Source: Acidobacteriota bacterium
GTDB lineage: Bacteria; Acidobacteriota; Blastocatellia; Pyrinomonadales; Pyrinomonadaceae
Reading direction: 5' to 3'
NCBI GenBank assembly: GCA_003222935.1
Contig: QHXL01000243.1
Coordinates: forward strand, 1 to 12,095
Length of the DNA stretch: 12,095 nucleotides
Shown here one piece after another: positions 1-6,015 of this stretch. The notes beneath the pieces are model-generated. The model did no database searches. It had not been told where the DNA came from and saw nothing but the letters and a program-made list of their open reading frames with translations. A program made the translations under genes and the position numbers. Every line of letters starts with the position of its first letter. Position 1 is the first letter of the stretch.

Positions 1-1
1 G

Positions 2-277
2 GTAGAGGGAACAACAAGGCTGGGCTACTCGGAGAACACAATCGTACCGCTGGGGATAGTCCTGGTTGCGTGTACTATCCTTTATCTAATTCCGCGCACA
101 TCGGTGCTTGGTGCAATTCTCTTGACGGGATACCTGGGCGGAGCAGTCTCCACGCACGTGAGATTTTTCGAGGGTGCGTTTCCGATTGTGTTTCCAGTGA
201 TCCTTGGAACGCTCGTTTGGGGTGGCCTGTACTTGCGCGATCATCGTTTGCGAGAACTGTTACCTTTGGGCCACTGA
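2..277 (+). CDS. DoxX-like membrane protein, C-terminal part (5' end outside the window)
   Basis: The reading frame is open from the window edge to the TGA at 275-277 and gives 91 residues; the start codon lies upstream. The visible part holds about three hydrophobic segments (around PLGIVLVACTILYLI, SVLGAILLTGYLGGAVSTHV and FPIVFPVILGTLVWGGLYL) and ends in a charged tail, LRDHRLRELLPLGH. The LGY-E-IVP-GI and AILLTGYLGGA-THVR patterns are those I know from small four-helix DoxX-like inner-membrane proteins (DoxX_2 type). The function of this subgroup is not established. Another DoxX-like gene starts 118 bp downstream on the same strand, so the two may form a tandem pair. A longer open frame in register +1 over the same DNA looks like a shadow because it has no family resemblance. 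Confidence 0.75.
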   Translation, partial: VEGTTRLGYSENTIVPLGIVLVACTILYLIPRTSVLGAILLTGYLGGAVSTHVRFFEGAFPIVFPVILGTLVWGGLYLRDHRLRELLPLGH

Positions 278-293
278 CTCTCACATCCGATTT

Positions 294-382
294 TAGATTG
301 CAGATTGAAGGCTTTCCGACCTCAGAGTACGCCTTGAGAAATCTTCGATTTACGATTGACCATTGACGATTCACGATTCACG
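294..382. repeat. Degenerate heptanucleotide (7-bp) tandem repeat between two DoxX-like genes
   Basis: From 346 to 380 five consecutive 7-mers can be read: CGATTTA, CGATTGA, CCATTGA, CGATTCA and CGATTCA, followed by a partial CG. About 40 bp upstream, 294-307 gives two more related units, TAGATTG and CAGATTG. The repeat ends just before the ribosome binding site of the next gene (AAAGGA, about 384-389). It lies wholly between genes. Its role is unknown; slippage-prone heptamers like these can change the length of a 5' leader. Confidence 0.6.
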
Positions 383-395
383 AAAGGACTGACGA

Positions 396-764
396 ATGAA
401 CATCGTGCTCTGGATAATTCAAATTCTACTCGCGTTGCTGTTTCTATTCGCAGGTGGCAGCAAGTTAATTGTTTCAGCAGAAGTTATGCAGAAAATGGCG
501 CCGCCAAACACTATCGCGCTTCCAATTCTTTTTGTTCGATTCATAGGTGTCGTCGAAGTACTCGGGGCACTCGGTTTGGTGCTGCCCGGACTCTTTAAGA
601 TTCGTCGGTGGTTAACCCCACTTGCAGCTACCGGGTTGTTGATTATTATGATTGGAGCCGGCGTGTTGACGACTTTGGGACCTGGCGTATCTCAGGCGTT
701 CGTCCCAGTGGTCGCCGGCGTGCTTTGCGCGGCAGTAGCATATGGACGACGAGATTGGCGCTAA
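396..764 (+). CDS. DoxX-like four-helix membrane protein
   Basis: This is a complete 122-residue protein. An AAAGGA Shine-Dalgarno sequence lies just upstream of ATG 396. Four hydrophobic helices are visible, at about residues 3-22, 44-66, 72-91 and 99-117. The first carries the FLFAGGSKL motif, and the second the RFIGVVEVLGALGLVLPGL segment typical of DoxX_2-like proteins. DoxX proteins are integral inner-membrane proteins. In mycobacteria one is part of a membrane oxidoreductase complex with a thiosulfate sulfurtransferase and superoxide dismutase. Whether this subgroup acts alike is not known. The next gene, a membrane-anchored peroxiredoxin-like protein, begins only 33 bp after the stop, so the two are probably co-transcribed. 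This suggests a joint role in extracytoplasmic redox protection, which is inference. Confidence 0.85.
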   Translation: MNIVLWIIQILLALLFLFAGGSKLIVSAEVMQKMAPPNTIALPILFVRFIGVVEVLGALGLVLPGLFKIRRWLTPLAATGLLIIMIGAGVLTTLGPGVSQAFVPVVAGVLCAAVAYGRRDWR

Positions 765-797
765 GAGCCTCTTGCAAAACGGAAAGGCTATATTGAA

Positions 798-1595
798 ATG
801 ACTTTGAAGCGGATCAATTGGCCACTCTGGTCGGGACTGTTGTTAAGCCTCTTCGCTTTTCTTAGTTATTATTTAATCTTCGTCTGGTATCCAACGACAC
901 GCAATTTTCCATGGGCTAACCTGCTTTTGTTTGTTGGCGCCGTGGCTCTTTTAGTTGCTGGCTTCCGACGCGCGTTTAAAACAGACAGGCCGCTCCGTTC
1001 GAAGATTGTGGCTTCAATAGTCACCTCTGTTGGCGTCCTGGTCTGTGCACTCTTCCTTTTTATTTTCTTTGTCGCAGCCAAATGGATTCCCGCTGCACCT
1101 GGTGCACCTCGCGTTGGCCAAAAAGCGCCAGACGTCACAATCACAGACACGAATAACAAACCCATATCGCTGGCCCAACTACTCTCGACACCAATCGAAG
1201 GAAAGCCACCCAGGGGTGTGGTGCTCATTTTTTACCGGGGCTACTGGTGACCGTCCTGTAACTCCGAGTTGCGGAGCGTCGAAAAAAATCTGGCAGCATT
1301 TAACGAAGCAGGGGTTCGTCCAGTCGCAATCAGTGTCGATTCGCCCGAAGAGAATCGTTGGCTGGTCCAACAGGCTGGTTACTCGTTTCCGCTTCTCTCC
1401 GATTCGAGTCGAGAAGCGATACGTCGATTCGACATAGTCCACAAAGGCGCGGGCGAGAATGGTCAAGACATCGCGCGACCGGCAGAATTCCTGATCGATT
1501 CTACGGGCGTAGTTCGTTGGGTTAACCTTACTGAAAACTACATGGTGCGTGTGCGGGTGGAGGAAATACTGGCGGCCACACGGGATTTGAAGTAG
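798..1595 (+). CDS. Membrane-anchored selenocysteine peroxiredoxin-like protein (in-frame TGA 1248-1250 read as Sec)
   Basis: The first frame, 798-1250, stops at a TGA after 150 residues. Reading through it continues without another stop to the TAG at 1593-1595, giving 265 residues. The segment before the TGA ends in VVLIFYRGYW, and after it comes PSCNSELRSVEKNL. AhpC/TSA-type redoxins have R-G-x-W-C-P-x-C here, so the TGA replaces the first, catalytic Cys and yields a U151-P-S-C154 motif. The rest of the fold is intact downstream: GVRPVAISVDSPEE, the FPLLSD segment and the PAEFLIDSTGVVRWV strand. Residues 9-30, 38-56 and 70-94 are three hydrophobic helices. The basic loop RRAFKTDRPLRSK between helices 2 and 3 should be cytoplasmic, which puts the redoxin domain (about 103-265) outside the cytoplasm. 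GGAAAGG at 781-787 is the likely ribosome binding site for ATG 798. The expected role is thiol-dependent peroxide or disulfide reduction. The alternative is a nonsense mutation or sequencing error, but its exact position and the following hairpin argue against that. Confidence 0.87.
1248..1281 (+). promoter_or_regulatory. Candidate bacterial SECIS element directing Sec insertion at UGA 1248-1250
   Basis: Directly after the in-frame UGA, CTCCG at 1262-1266 pairs perfectly with CGGAG at 1272-1276 around a five-base loop, AGTTG. The loop starts 16 nt after the UGA and has a G as its second base. A published model of bacterial SECIS elements asks for an apical loop of 3-14 nt with a G in the first two positions, an upper stem of at least 4 bp, and 16-37 nt between UGA and loop; this hairpin fits, though at the short end. 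A lower stem is possible between TGAC (1248-1251) and GTCG (1278-1281), with one wobble pair. The hairpin lies within the coding region, as is usual in bacteria. No folding energy was calculated. Confidence 0.68.
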
Positions 1596-1723
1596 CCATT
1601 CATCCCAGGGAAGGGGCCATCTATCCTCAGCTTATTCCCGTTCGCGTACGGGATCTTGCGAATCAACCTGAATTCGAATTAAGACTGGGGCGCTCTAGAG
1701 CCTCAAAATCCGGGAGTTTAACT

Positions 1724-2227
1724 ATGAAGACTCGAATTCTTTTGTTTGCAGTTTGCGCTTTGGTACTGACTGCGTCTCTTTCAAACCGCCCCGTACAAAC
1801 AGTGTCAGCACAGGATCAAGACAAGTCGAAACCAAGTGTTATGTTGCGTAAGACATTTGGAGAAGTCAGCGGATGGGTTAGCAAGTCAGCCGAGTTAGTT
1901 CCTGCGGATAAATATGACTACAAACCGGTGGATACTGTTCGCACGTTTGGACAGTTGATCGGACACGTTACTGACTCGTACAACTACTTTTGCGCGCACG
2001 GCGCAGGCAACAAGGTGCAATGGGCAGATCCAGCGGAAAAGGGAAAGACAGACAAGGAAACGTTGCTGCCAAAGTTGAAAGAAGCTGTCGACAAGTGTAA
2101 CGCCGTGTATGGCGCGGATGCCTCTCCGGTCGCGCCACTCCTCGAAAACGTCGCGCACACAAACCTGCATTACGGAAACATCATCACCTACATGCGCATG
2201 ATGGGAATGAAACCTCCCTCGAGCTAA
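1724..2227 (+). CDS. Exported DinB-family protein
   Basis: The product has 167 residues. ATG 1724 follows a GGGAG Shine-Dalgarno sequence at 1712-1716. Residues 1-29 form a signal peptide ending near VSA-Q, so the mature protein is exported. The body fits the DinB/YfiT four-helix fold: an early helix with FGEVSGWV, then a conserved FGQLIGHVTDSYNYFCAHG segment with H81, and a final helix with NVAHTNLHYGNIITYMRMMG and a KPPSS tail. H81, H145 and H149 match the three-His metal site of the superfamily. Members are metal-binding proteins, some of them thiol transferases such as those using bacillithiol or mycothiol, but most exported acidobacterial versions have no assigned reaction. It stands alone, 128 bp after the selenoprotein gene, and may have its own promoter. 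The spacer carries only short dyads, such as CCCGT/ACGGG near 1647-1662. Confidence 0.88.
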   Translation: MKTRILLFAVCALVLTASLSNRPVQTVSAQDQDKSKPSVMLRKTFGEVSGWVSKSAELVPADKYDYKPVDTVRTFGQLIGHVTDSYNYFCAHGAGNKVQWADPAEKGKTDKETLLPKLKEAVDKCNAVYGADASPVAPLLENVAHTNLHYGNIITYMRMMGMKPPSS

Positions 2228-2328
2228 AAAGATCGAGTCAGCAAGCGCCAAATACCTCCGGTTTTATGTTGGGGTGACTCACTTTTTGTCTACCTAACCG
2301 GCTATCAGATCACTTCGCGCGTCTTTGC

Positions 2329-2473
2329 CGGCGCCAACGGACGTAAACCTTCAGTGGCGCCGTCGGACCAAAGGAATTGGTCCTGCTGGGAGCGCACGCG
2401 TCCCCGCGTGCCCGTCATGGCCACCAAGTCCTCGGATGAGCCGCGGCACGCGGGGACGCGTGCGCTCCCAGCA
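2329..2473. repeat. Intergenic palindromic element with a perfect 29-bp inverted repeat
   Basis: The core is an inverted repeat whose left arm, 2384-2412, is perfectly complementary to the right arm, 2445-2473 (29 of 29 bases), with a 32-base spacer. The arms are GC-rich and begin TGCTGGGAGCGCACGCGT. Two smaller dyads sit directly to the left: GGACCAA/TTGGTCC at 2365-2371 and 2377-2383, and CGGCGCCA/TGGCGCCG at 2329-2336 and 2355-2362. The whole could fold into a cruciform or a long RNA hairpin. It lies in the 446-bp gap between the DinB gene and the blaI promoter and overlaps no believable gene. The composition and nested dyads recall REP/BIME-type dispersed repeats. No run of T follows either arm, so a plain intrinsic terminator is less likely. 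Confidence 0.8.
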
Positions 2474-2612
2474 GCAGGATTCACTGTTTTGCAAAAGAAG
2501 TTACTAAAGGGAACGCAAATCTTTGGTGGCGCGGAGGTTTGGAGTCCAGATAAGTTGAGGGCAGACATCCACAGCGTAACGCTGGTGGCATTTTCTCTAC
2601 TCATCTTTCTTC

Positions 2613-2641
2613 TTGACATGCTACAAATGTAGCAGTATGTT
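2613..2641 (+). promoter_or_regulatory. Sigma-70-type promoter of the blaI-blaR1 pair
   Basis: A consensus -35 box, TTGACA (2613-2618), is followed after exactly 17 bp by TATGTT (2636-2641) as the -10 box. The whole 17-bp spacer is taken up by the BlaI-type palindrome, so repressor binding would block RNA polymerase directly. Initiation would fall near 2648, about 25 bp before the chosen blaI start. Confidence 0.75.
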
Positions 2642-2653
2642 ACGCGCGTAGCA
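2619..2653. promoter_or_regulatory. BlaI/MecI-type operator, with a second weaker dyad
   Basis: TGCTACAAATGTAGCA (2619-2634) is a palindrome with two perfect 7-bp arms around AA. Its centre, TACA-AA-TGTA, matches the TACA/TGTA half-sites known for BlaI and MecI operators. A second dyad, TACGCGCGTA at 2641-2650, flanked by TGT and GCA, shares the TA/TA outer bases and sits 19 bp (centre to centre) downstream, over the -10 box and likely transcription start. Negative autoregulation by the downstream BlaI-like protein is the natural reading. The second site is less certain because its core lacks the TACA/TGTA half-sites. Confidence 0.72.
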
Positions 2654-2673
2654 GCTTGGCAGGGAAGGCGCAG

Positions 2674-3066
2674 ATGACAAATCCACCACATGAAAAGCTC
2701 ACGCGACGCGAACGCGAAATCATGCATGTGCTCTTTGCCCTCGGAAATCGAGCGTCGGCTGAGGAGATTAGAACGCGTCTGATTGATCCTCCCAGCTCCT
2801 CGGCCATCCGCGCAATGCTCACCCGACTCGAAGCCAAGGGGCATCTGCGACACCGCGAGGAAGGCTTGCGCTACGTCTACTCCGCCACCACCACACCTGA
2901 AAAAGCCGGTCGCAAGGCACTCAAGCAACATCTGAGTACCTTCTTTGGCGGCTCGATAGGTGAAATGGCGACTGCGCTTCTGCGACAGGAAGAGTGGACG
3001 GACGACGAACTAGACGCACTGCAGAGTGAAATTCAACGGATTAGGAAAGAGAGGAAAAGGTCATGA
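2674..3066 (+). CDS. blaI: BlaI/MecI-family transcriptional repressor
   Basis: The product has 130 residues. I chose ATG 2674 because AGGGAAGG (2661-2668) stands at proper distance before it; an in-frame TTG at 2656 would add six residues but lacks such a site. Residues 8-71 form a winged helix: KLTRREREIMHVLFALG starts helix 1, SSSAIRAMLTRLEAKGHL is the recognition helix region, and REEGLRYVYSA is the wing. The C-terminal half, rich in charged residues, should form the dimer. BlaI-type proteins bind TACA/TGTA dyads and are inactivated when a BlaR1-type membrane protease is triggered. The stop codon overlaps the start of the blaR1-like gene (ATGA, 3063-3066), so the pair is translationally coupled. 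No beta-lactamase gene is visible nearby, so the regulated targets are unknown. Confidence 0.93.
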   Translation: MTNPPHEKLTRREREIMHVLFALGNRASAEEIRTRLIDPPSSSAIRAMLTRLEAKGHLRHREEGLRYVYSATTTPEKAGRKALKQHLSTFFGGSIGEMATALLRQEEWTDDELDALQSEIQRIRKERKRS

Positions 3067-4646
3067 CGCGATTACCAGAGATTCTTTTATTTCTAACAGC
3101 CACCCCGGAATTGATGCTGCTCATTAAGACGTCGATCATTCTGGCGTTGGGTCTGTTTCTTGTTCGTGTGGCGCGTTCGACCCGTGCCTCAGTACGACAT
3201 CTCATCCTGGCCTGCACGTTTGTCGGATTGTTTGCTTTGCCGTTTGCGACAATTCTTGCGCCGTCATACCAGCTCGAAATTACCAGTCCTGAACCTGAGC
3301 CTGTTTACCAGTCAGTGATGGCCGTACAAAATCATGTGCGCGAACCCGCGCCCGTCAGCGCAAACCTGGCATCATCGAGCTCCGGCCTTAAATCATCGTT
3401 CTTGACGTCGACTCAGATTGTGGTTTGGTCGGTCTGGGGCGCAGGTGCATTCGCGTTCCTGGCGTCGTTAGCGTTTTCGCTTTTCCAGCTGCGTCGGATT
3501 CGTCGATCTGGGATTCCTTCGCTCGATGCTCGCGTGCAACTCAAACAGCTGGCGTCCGAGGCAGGAATCTCTCGAGACGTCGATGTCTTGCTTCACCACC
3601 ACGTTAGTGTCCCTTTTACCTATGGGTTCTTTCGTCCAGTAATTCTCCTTCCCACCGACGCCTGGACCTGGCACGACCTGGATTTGCATCGCGTGTTTGT
3701 ACATGAGTTGGAACACATAAAACGTGGCGATTGGCTGGTCCAGGTGTTTACGCGTGCAGTTTGTTCTATCTACTGGTTTCAGCCTTTGGCCTGGATTGCC
3801 TGGCGGCAAATTTGTCTCGAGGCCGAGCGCGCGTCTGATGACGCAGTAGTTGCTCGTAGCGAAAAGACTGACTATGCCGAGCAATTAGTTGGGCTCGCTC
3901 GCCGGCTGTCGACCACGCTTGCGCCGCCAGTTCTCTCGATGGCTAATCGAAGTGATCTATCGAGACGGGTGCGTTCCATCCTCGACAATGATCAGGCGCG
4001 CGGACGCTTAGCATCAAGTTGGACTTTGTGGGCAGCGGCATTTTCTGCCTTGTTGGTGGTTGGTCTAGCGCCCGGCATCGCAGTTAGTCGCGCGCAGAGC
4101 ACAACGATAAGAGTAAGAGCCAGAACCCCGAACACTAAATCGAGACCTTTGGATCGCGCATTAGTGGAAGCAGCCGAGTCGGGCGAGATTAAAGACCTCG
4201 AAGAGCTACTGAGTGCAGGTGCAAACATTAACGGCATCGTGGATGGCGATGGGACCGCCCTCATCGTTGCTGCTCGCGAAGGAAATAAGACCGCAGTGGA
4301 GTTTCTTATCGGGCGTGGTGCTGATGTGAATCTCGGTGCGTCGGGTGATGGCAATCCACTGATTATGGCCTCCCGTGAAGGTCATGTTGAGATCGTCAGA
4401 CTTTTGCTTGATCACAGTGCGAGTGTCGATCTGGTAGTTGAAGGCGACGAAAATGCGCTGATCCAGGCAAGTGGGTCAGGGCAGTTGGAAGTGGTTCGGT
4501 TACTGGTTTCACGAGGCGCTAACGTAAATGCTCGCGTCTGGACTGGCGACCCGCAACGCGAGTGGCGCACACCGCTGGGTGTTGCTCGAAAAGAAGGGCA
4601 CAATGCAGTGGTCGAGTTTCTTATCTCTGCAGGGGCGCGTGAATAG
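3063..4646 (+). CDS. BlaR1-like M56 membrane metallopeptidase with C-terminal ankyrin repeats
   Basis: The product has 527 residues. Hydrophobic helices lie at about 17-36, 46-66, 119-142 and 321-345. Between helices 3 and 4 is the M56 peptidase domain: the PFTYGFFRPVILLP segment, the zinc motif H214-E-L-E-H218, and the downstream E253-A-E255-RASDDAVV segment that supplies the third ligand. After helix 4 comes a short basic linker and then five ankyrin units: 365-397, 398-430 and 431-463 (33 residues each), 464-501 (38) and 502-527 (partial). BlaR1 sensors normally carry a penicillin-binding domain here, outside the cytoplasm; this protein has none, so it probably senses another ligand or a protein. 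The peptidase is expected to inactivate the co-encoded BlaI-like repressor. Ankyrin-bearing M56 proteins occur in Acidobacteriota, so the fusion is not unique. Topology is inferred from BlaR1. Confidence 0.9.
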   Translation: MTRLPEILLFLTATPELMLLIKTSIILALGLFLVRVARSTRASVRHLILACTFVGLFALPFATILAPSYQLEITSPEPEPVYQSVMAVQNHVREPAPVSANLASSSSGLKSSFLTSTQIVVWSVWGAGAFAFLASLAFSLFQLRRIRRSGIPSLDARVQLKQLASEAGISRDVDVLLHHHVSVPFTYGFFRPVILLPTDAWTWHDLDLHRVFVHELEHIKRGDWLVQVFTRAVCSIYWFQPLAWIAWRQICLEAERASDDAVVARSEKTDYAEQLVGLARRLSTTLAPPVLSMANRSDLSRRVRSILDNDQARGRLASSWTLWAAAFSALLVVGLAPGIAVSRAQSTTIRVRARTPNTKSRPLDRALVEAAESGEIKDLEELLSAGANINGIVDGDGTALIVAAREGNKTAVEFLIGRGADVNLGASGDGNPLIMASREGHVEIVRLLLDHSASVDLVVEGDENALIQASGSGQLEVVRLLVSRGANVNARVWTGDPQREWRTPLGVARKEGHNAVVEFLISAGARE

Positions 4647-4688
4647 CTAAACCTCGGTCAGAGAACGAATTTCAAAAGTGTTAATCCA

Positions 4689-4721
4689 AAAAACAACGGG
4701 CGGCACAAAGCCGCCCGTTTT
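4689..4721. terminator. Strong bidirectional intrinsic terminator between convergent genes
   Basis: ACGGGCGGC (4696-4704) and GCCGCCCGT (4710-4718) form a perfect 9-bp stem with the loop ACAAA. The left side is preceded by an A-rich run and the right side continues as GTTTTACTTT, so it can work in both directions. It lies 43 bp past the end of the BlaR1-like gene and 19 bp past the end of the convergent minus-strand gene. Confidence 0.9.
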
Positions 4722-4739
4722 ACTTTACTGACTAGAGCC

Positions 4740-5180
4740 TTAGCCTGCTTCGTTGCTACCTACCCGATAACCTTCCTGATAACCACGTGAGAATCCTGAA
4801 CGGTAAACTTCAGCAAAGTTACCAAAGCCGGAATCGTGGTAGTAGTGTGAACGTTGCGGACTGTAGCTCTTGTCCTTCTTGCCGTCCGACTTACCAGTCT
4901 TGAACCCATCCTTGTAACCCTGGCTGGCAGCCTTGTCGCCGTTTTCAAAAACATACTGACGATACATACTGCCGTAAGGCGACCATGGGTCGTAACCCCA
5001 ACGGTAGCCCCAGGGGTCGTAACCCCAACCAAACGGTCGATAGATCCAATTACGATATGGACGGACGATCACAACACGTCGTCGTTGTGCTTCAACCGAA
5101 CTCGGGGAGACGAAGACGATTGATGCGAGCATGAGCGTGGCGAAAATGAGGCCGCCAAGCCTACGTAAGTACTTACTCAT
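4740..5180 (-). CDS. Small exported Tyr/Gly/Trp-rich protein of unknown function
   Basis: The product has 146 residues. A perfect AAGGAGG (complement of 5191-5197) lies 10 nt before the ATG at 5180-5178. Residues 1-31 are a signal peptide ending in SSVEA. The mature part has three sections: a basic start, RRRVVIVRPYRNW; a Trp/Tyr/Gly/Pro-rich stretch with GYDPW occurring twice; and a polar C-terminal half with repeated aromatic-x-x-Gly steps (QGYKDGFKTGKSDGKKDK, then YRSGFSRGYQEGYRVG). Similar small exported proteins with an aromatic-x-x-G tail occur in Acidobacteriota, but I know no function for them. The composition suggests an envelope or surface protein, possibly self-associating; this is inference. 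There is no cysteine and no obvious lipobox. It converges on the BlaR1-like gene. Confidence 0.85.
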   Translation of the reverse strand: MSKYLRRLGGLIFATLMLASIVFVSPSSVEAQRRRVVIVRPYRNWIYRPFGWGYDPWGYRWGYDPWSPYGSMYRQYVFENGDKAASQGYKDGFKTGKSDGKKDKSYSPQRSHYYHDSGFGNFAEVYRSGFSRGYQEGYRVGSNEAG

Positions 5181-5473
5181 TTCTAATTAACCTCCTTGTT
5201 CTCTACCTTTATAGACACCAAAACGAGCAACTTCGTTACGTAGGAGCGAGTAATTGTATGGTGATTCGCTTGCCAAAACTTAGCGGAAGCTTGAGGCGCA
5301 GATACCAACGGCTTTGTGTCAGTGGTGCTTCAACTTCCTACCGGGACTCCAGCCATGATGACGCTCCGCTTCGCCGCGCGTCGAAGGCGTTCTGGACTTG
5401 GGTAGGTCGAAACTGAACAACAACCGGATTTATCCAGGTGGTATGGTTCTGCATCGGAGGAATAAATCAATCT
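5181..5473. other. Intergenic region between divergently transcribed genes
   Basis: This 293-bp stretch separates the minus-strand exported protein from the plus-strand YjbQ gene and must hold both promoters. On the minus strand TATAAA (complement of 5208-5213) is a possible -10 box, but no convincing -35 box is spaced correctly. A GC-rich block at about 5340-5400, bounded by TCCAG and CTGGA, may be a decayed repeat. No gene or RNA could be supported. Confidence 0.4.
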
Positions 5474-5893
5474 ATGAAAAGCTATCGCAAAGAACTCTGG
5501 TTTGACGTACCCACGAGGCGCGCTTTTATCAACATCACGTCACAAATCCAAACATGCCTTCGAGAGAGCGGTATCACCGAAGGACTGGCTCTCGTCAACG
5601 CAATGCACATCACGGCTTCTGTTTTCATCAACGACGACGAAAGCGGATTGCACCACGACTACGAAGTCTTCCTCGAGAGATTGGCGCCCCACGAACCGAC
5701 AACCAACTACCGGCACAATCTCACCGGGGAGGACAACGGCGACGCCCACATCAAACGTCAGCTAATGGGACGTGAAGTTGTTGTGGCGATAACCAAAGGC
5801 AAACTCGACTTTGGACCATGGGAACAGATCTTTTACGGGGAGTTTGATGGCGGACGGCGCAAGAGGGTCCTTGTGAAGATTATTGGAGAATAA
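5474..5893 (+). CDS. YjbQ/UPF0047 family protein
   Basis: The product has 139 residues, the normal family size. ATG 5474 gives the usual beginning [20 protein letters not shown]; a more upstream start would add 12 residues of no family likeness. The nearest purine-rich site, GGAGG at 5456-5460, is rather far (13 nt). Conserved segments are the [15 protein letters not shown] stretch with H45, the LHHDYE stretch with H60 and H61, the YRHN...GEDNGDAH stretch with H81 and H92, and the C-terminal [13 protein letters not shown]. These histidines form the site seen in family structures. E. coli YjbQ has a weak thiamin-phosphate synthase activity, hence the name secondary thiamine-phosphate synthase given to many members; the true role is unsettled. 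No thiamin gene is nearby. The protein lacks a signal peptide and should be cytoplasmic. Confidence 0.93.
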   Translation: MKSYRKELWFDVPTRRAFINITSQIQTCLRESGITEGLALVNAMHITASVFINDDESGLHHDYEVFLERLAPHEPTTNYRHNLTGEDNGDAHIKRQLMGREVVVAITKGKLDFGPWEQIFYGEFDGGRRKRVLVKIIGE

Positions 5894-5964
5894 CCAACGA
5901 TCAATGATTTTTCCCGCCTGACTGATCCTTTTCGTCGCCTCCTTTTTACGCATATCTGATCAAG

Positions 5965-5978
5965 GCGGTAAATACCGC
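5965..5978. promoter_or_regulatory. 14-bp palindrome in the leader of the AurF-like gene
   Basis: GCGGTAAATACCGC has perfect 6-bp arms around AA and lies 37 bp before the start codon of the ferritin-like gene. It could be an operator for a dimeric regulator or a small hairpin in the 5' leader. No paired -35/-10 boxes could be assigned with confidence. Confidence 0.35.
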
Positions 5979-6015
5979 TGACACAATGAATTGGAACCGA
6001 AGGAGGTGTTCCAAG

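Noticed and set aside
70..366. Open frame on the plus strand overlapping the DoxX-like gene end
   Set aside because: It is in another frame from the clearly recognisable DoxX-like protein, shows no family features and runs into the heptamer repeat.
1248..1250. TGA as a true stop, making two genes or a pseudogene (798-1250 and 1269-1595)
   Set aside because: The stop falls precisely on the catalytic Cys codon, the downstream frame keeps the rest of the redoxin domain with no further stop, and a SECIS-like hairpin follows. The TTG start at 1269 would give a redoxin without its active site.
2384..2473. Inverted repeat as an insertion sequence or intrinsic terminator
   Set aside because: The space between the arms is only 32 bases, with no transposase, and no T-run follows the stem.
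2656..2673. TTG at 2656 as the blaI start
   Set aside because: The Shine-Dalgarno AGGGAAGG lies inside this extension and is well placed for ATG 2674.
2305..2931. 208-residue minus-strand open frame across the inverted repeat and blaI
   Set aside because: It crosses the promoter, operator and most of the well-supported blaI gene on the other strand; its translation is repeat-derived and has no recognisable domain.
4854..5123. Plus-strand open frame opposite the exported Tyr/Gly-rich protein
   Set aside because: It is antisense to a gene with a strong ribosome binding site and signal peptide and has no features of its own.
5438..5473. Upstream extension of the YjbQ-like gene
   Set aside because: The added residues do not fit the family, whose proteins begin close to the [10 protein letters not shown] segment.
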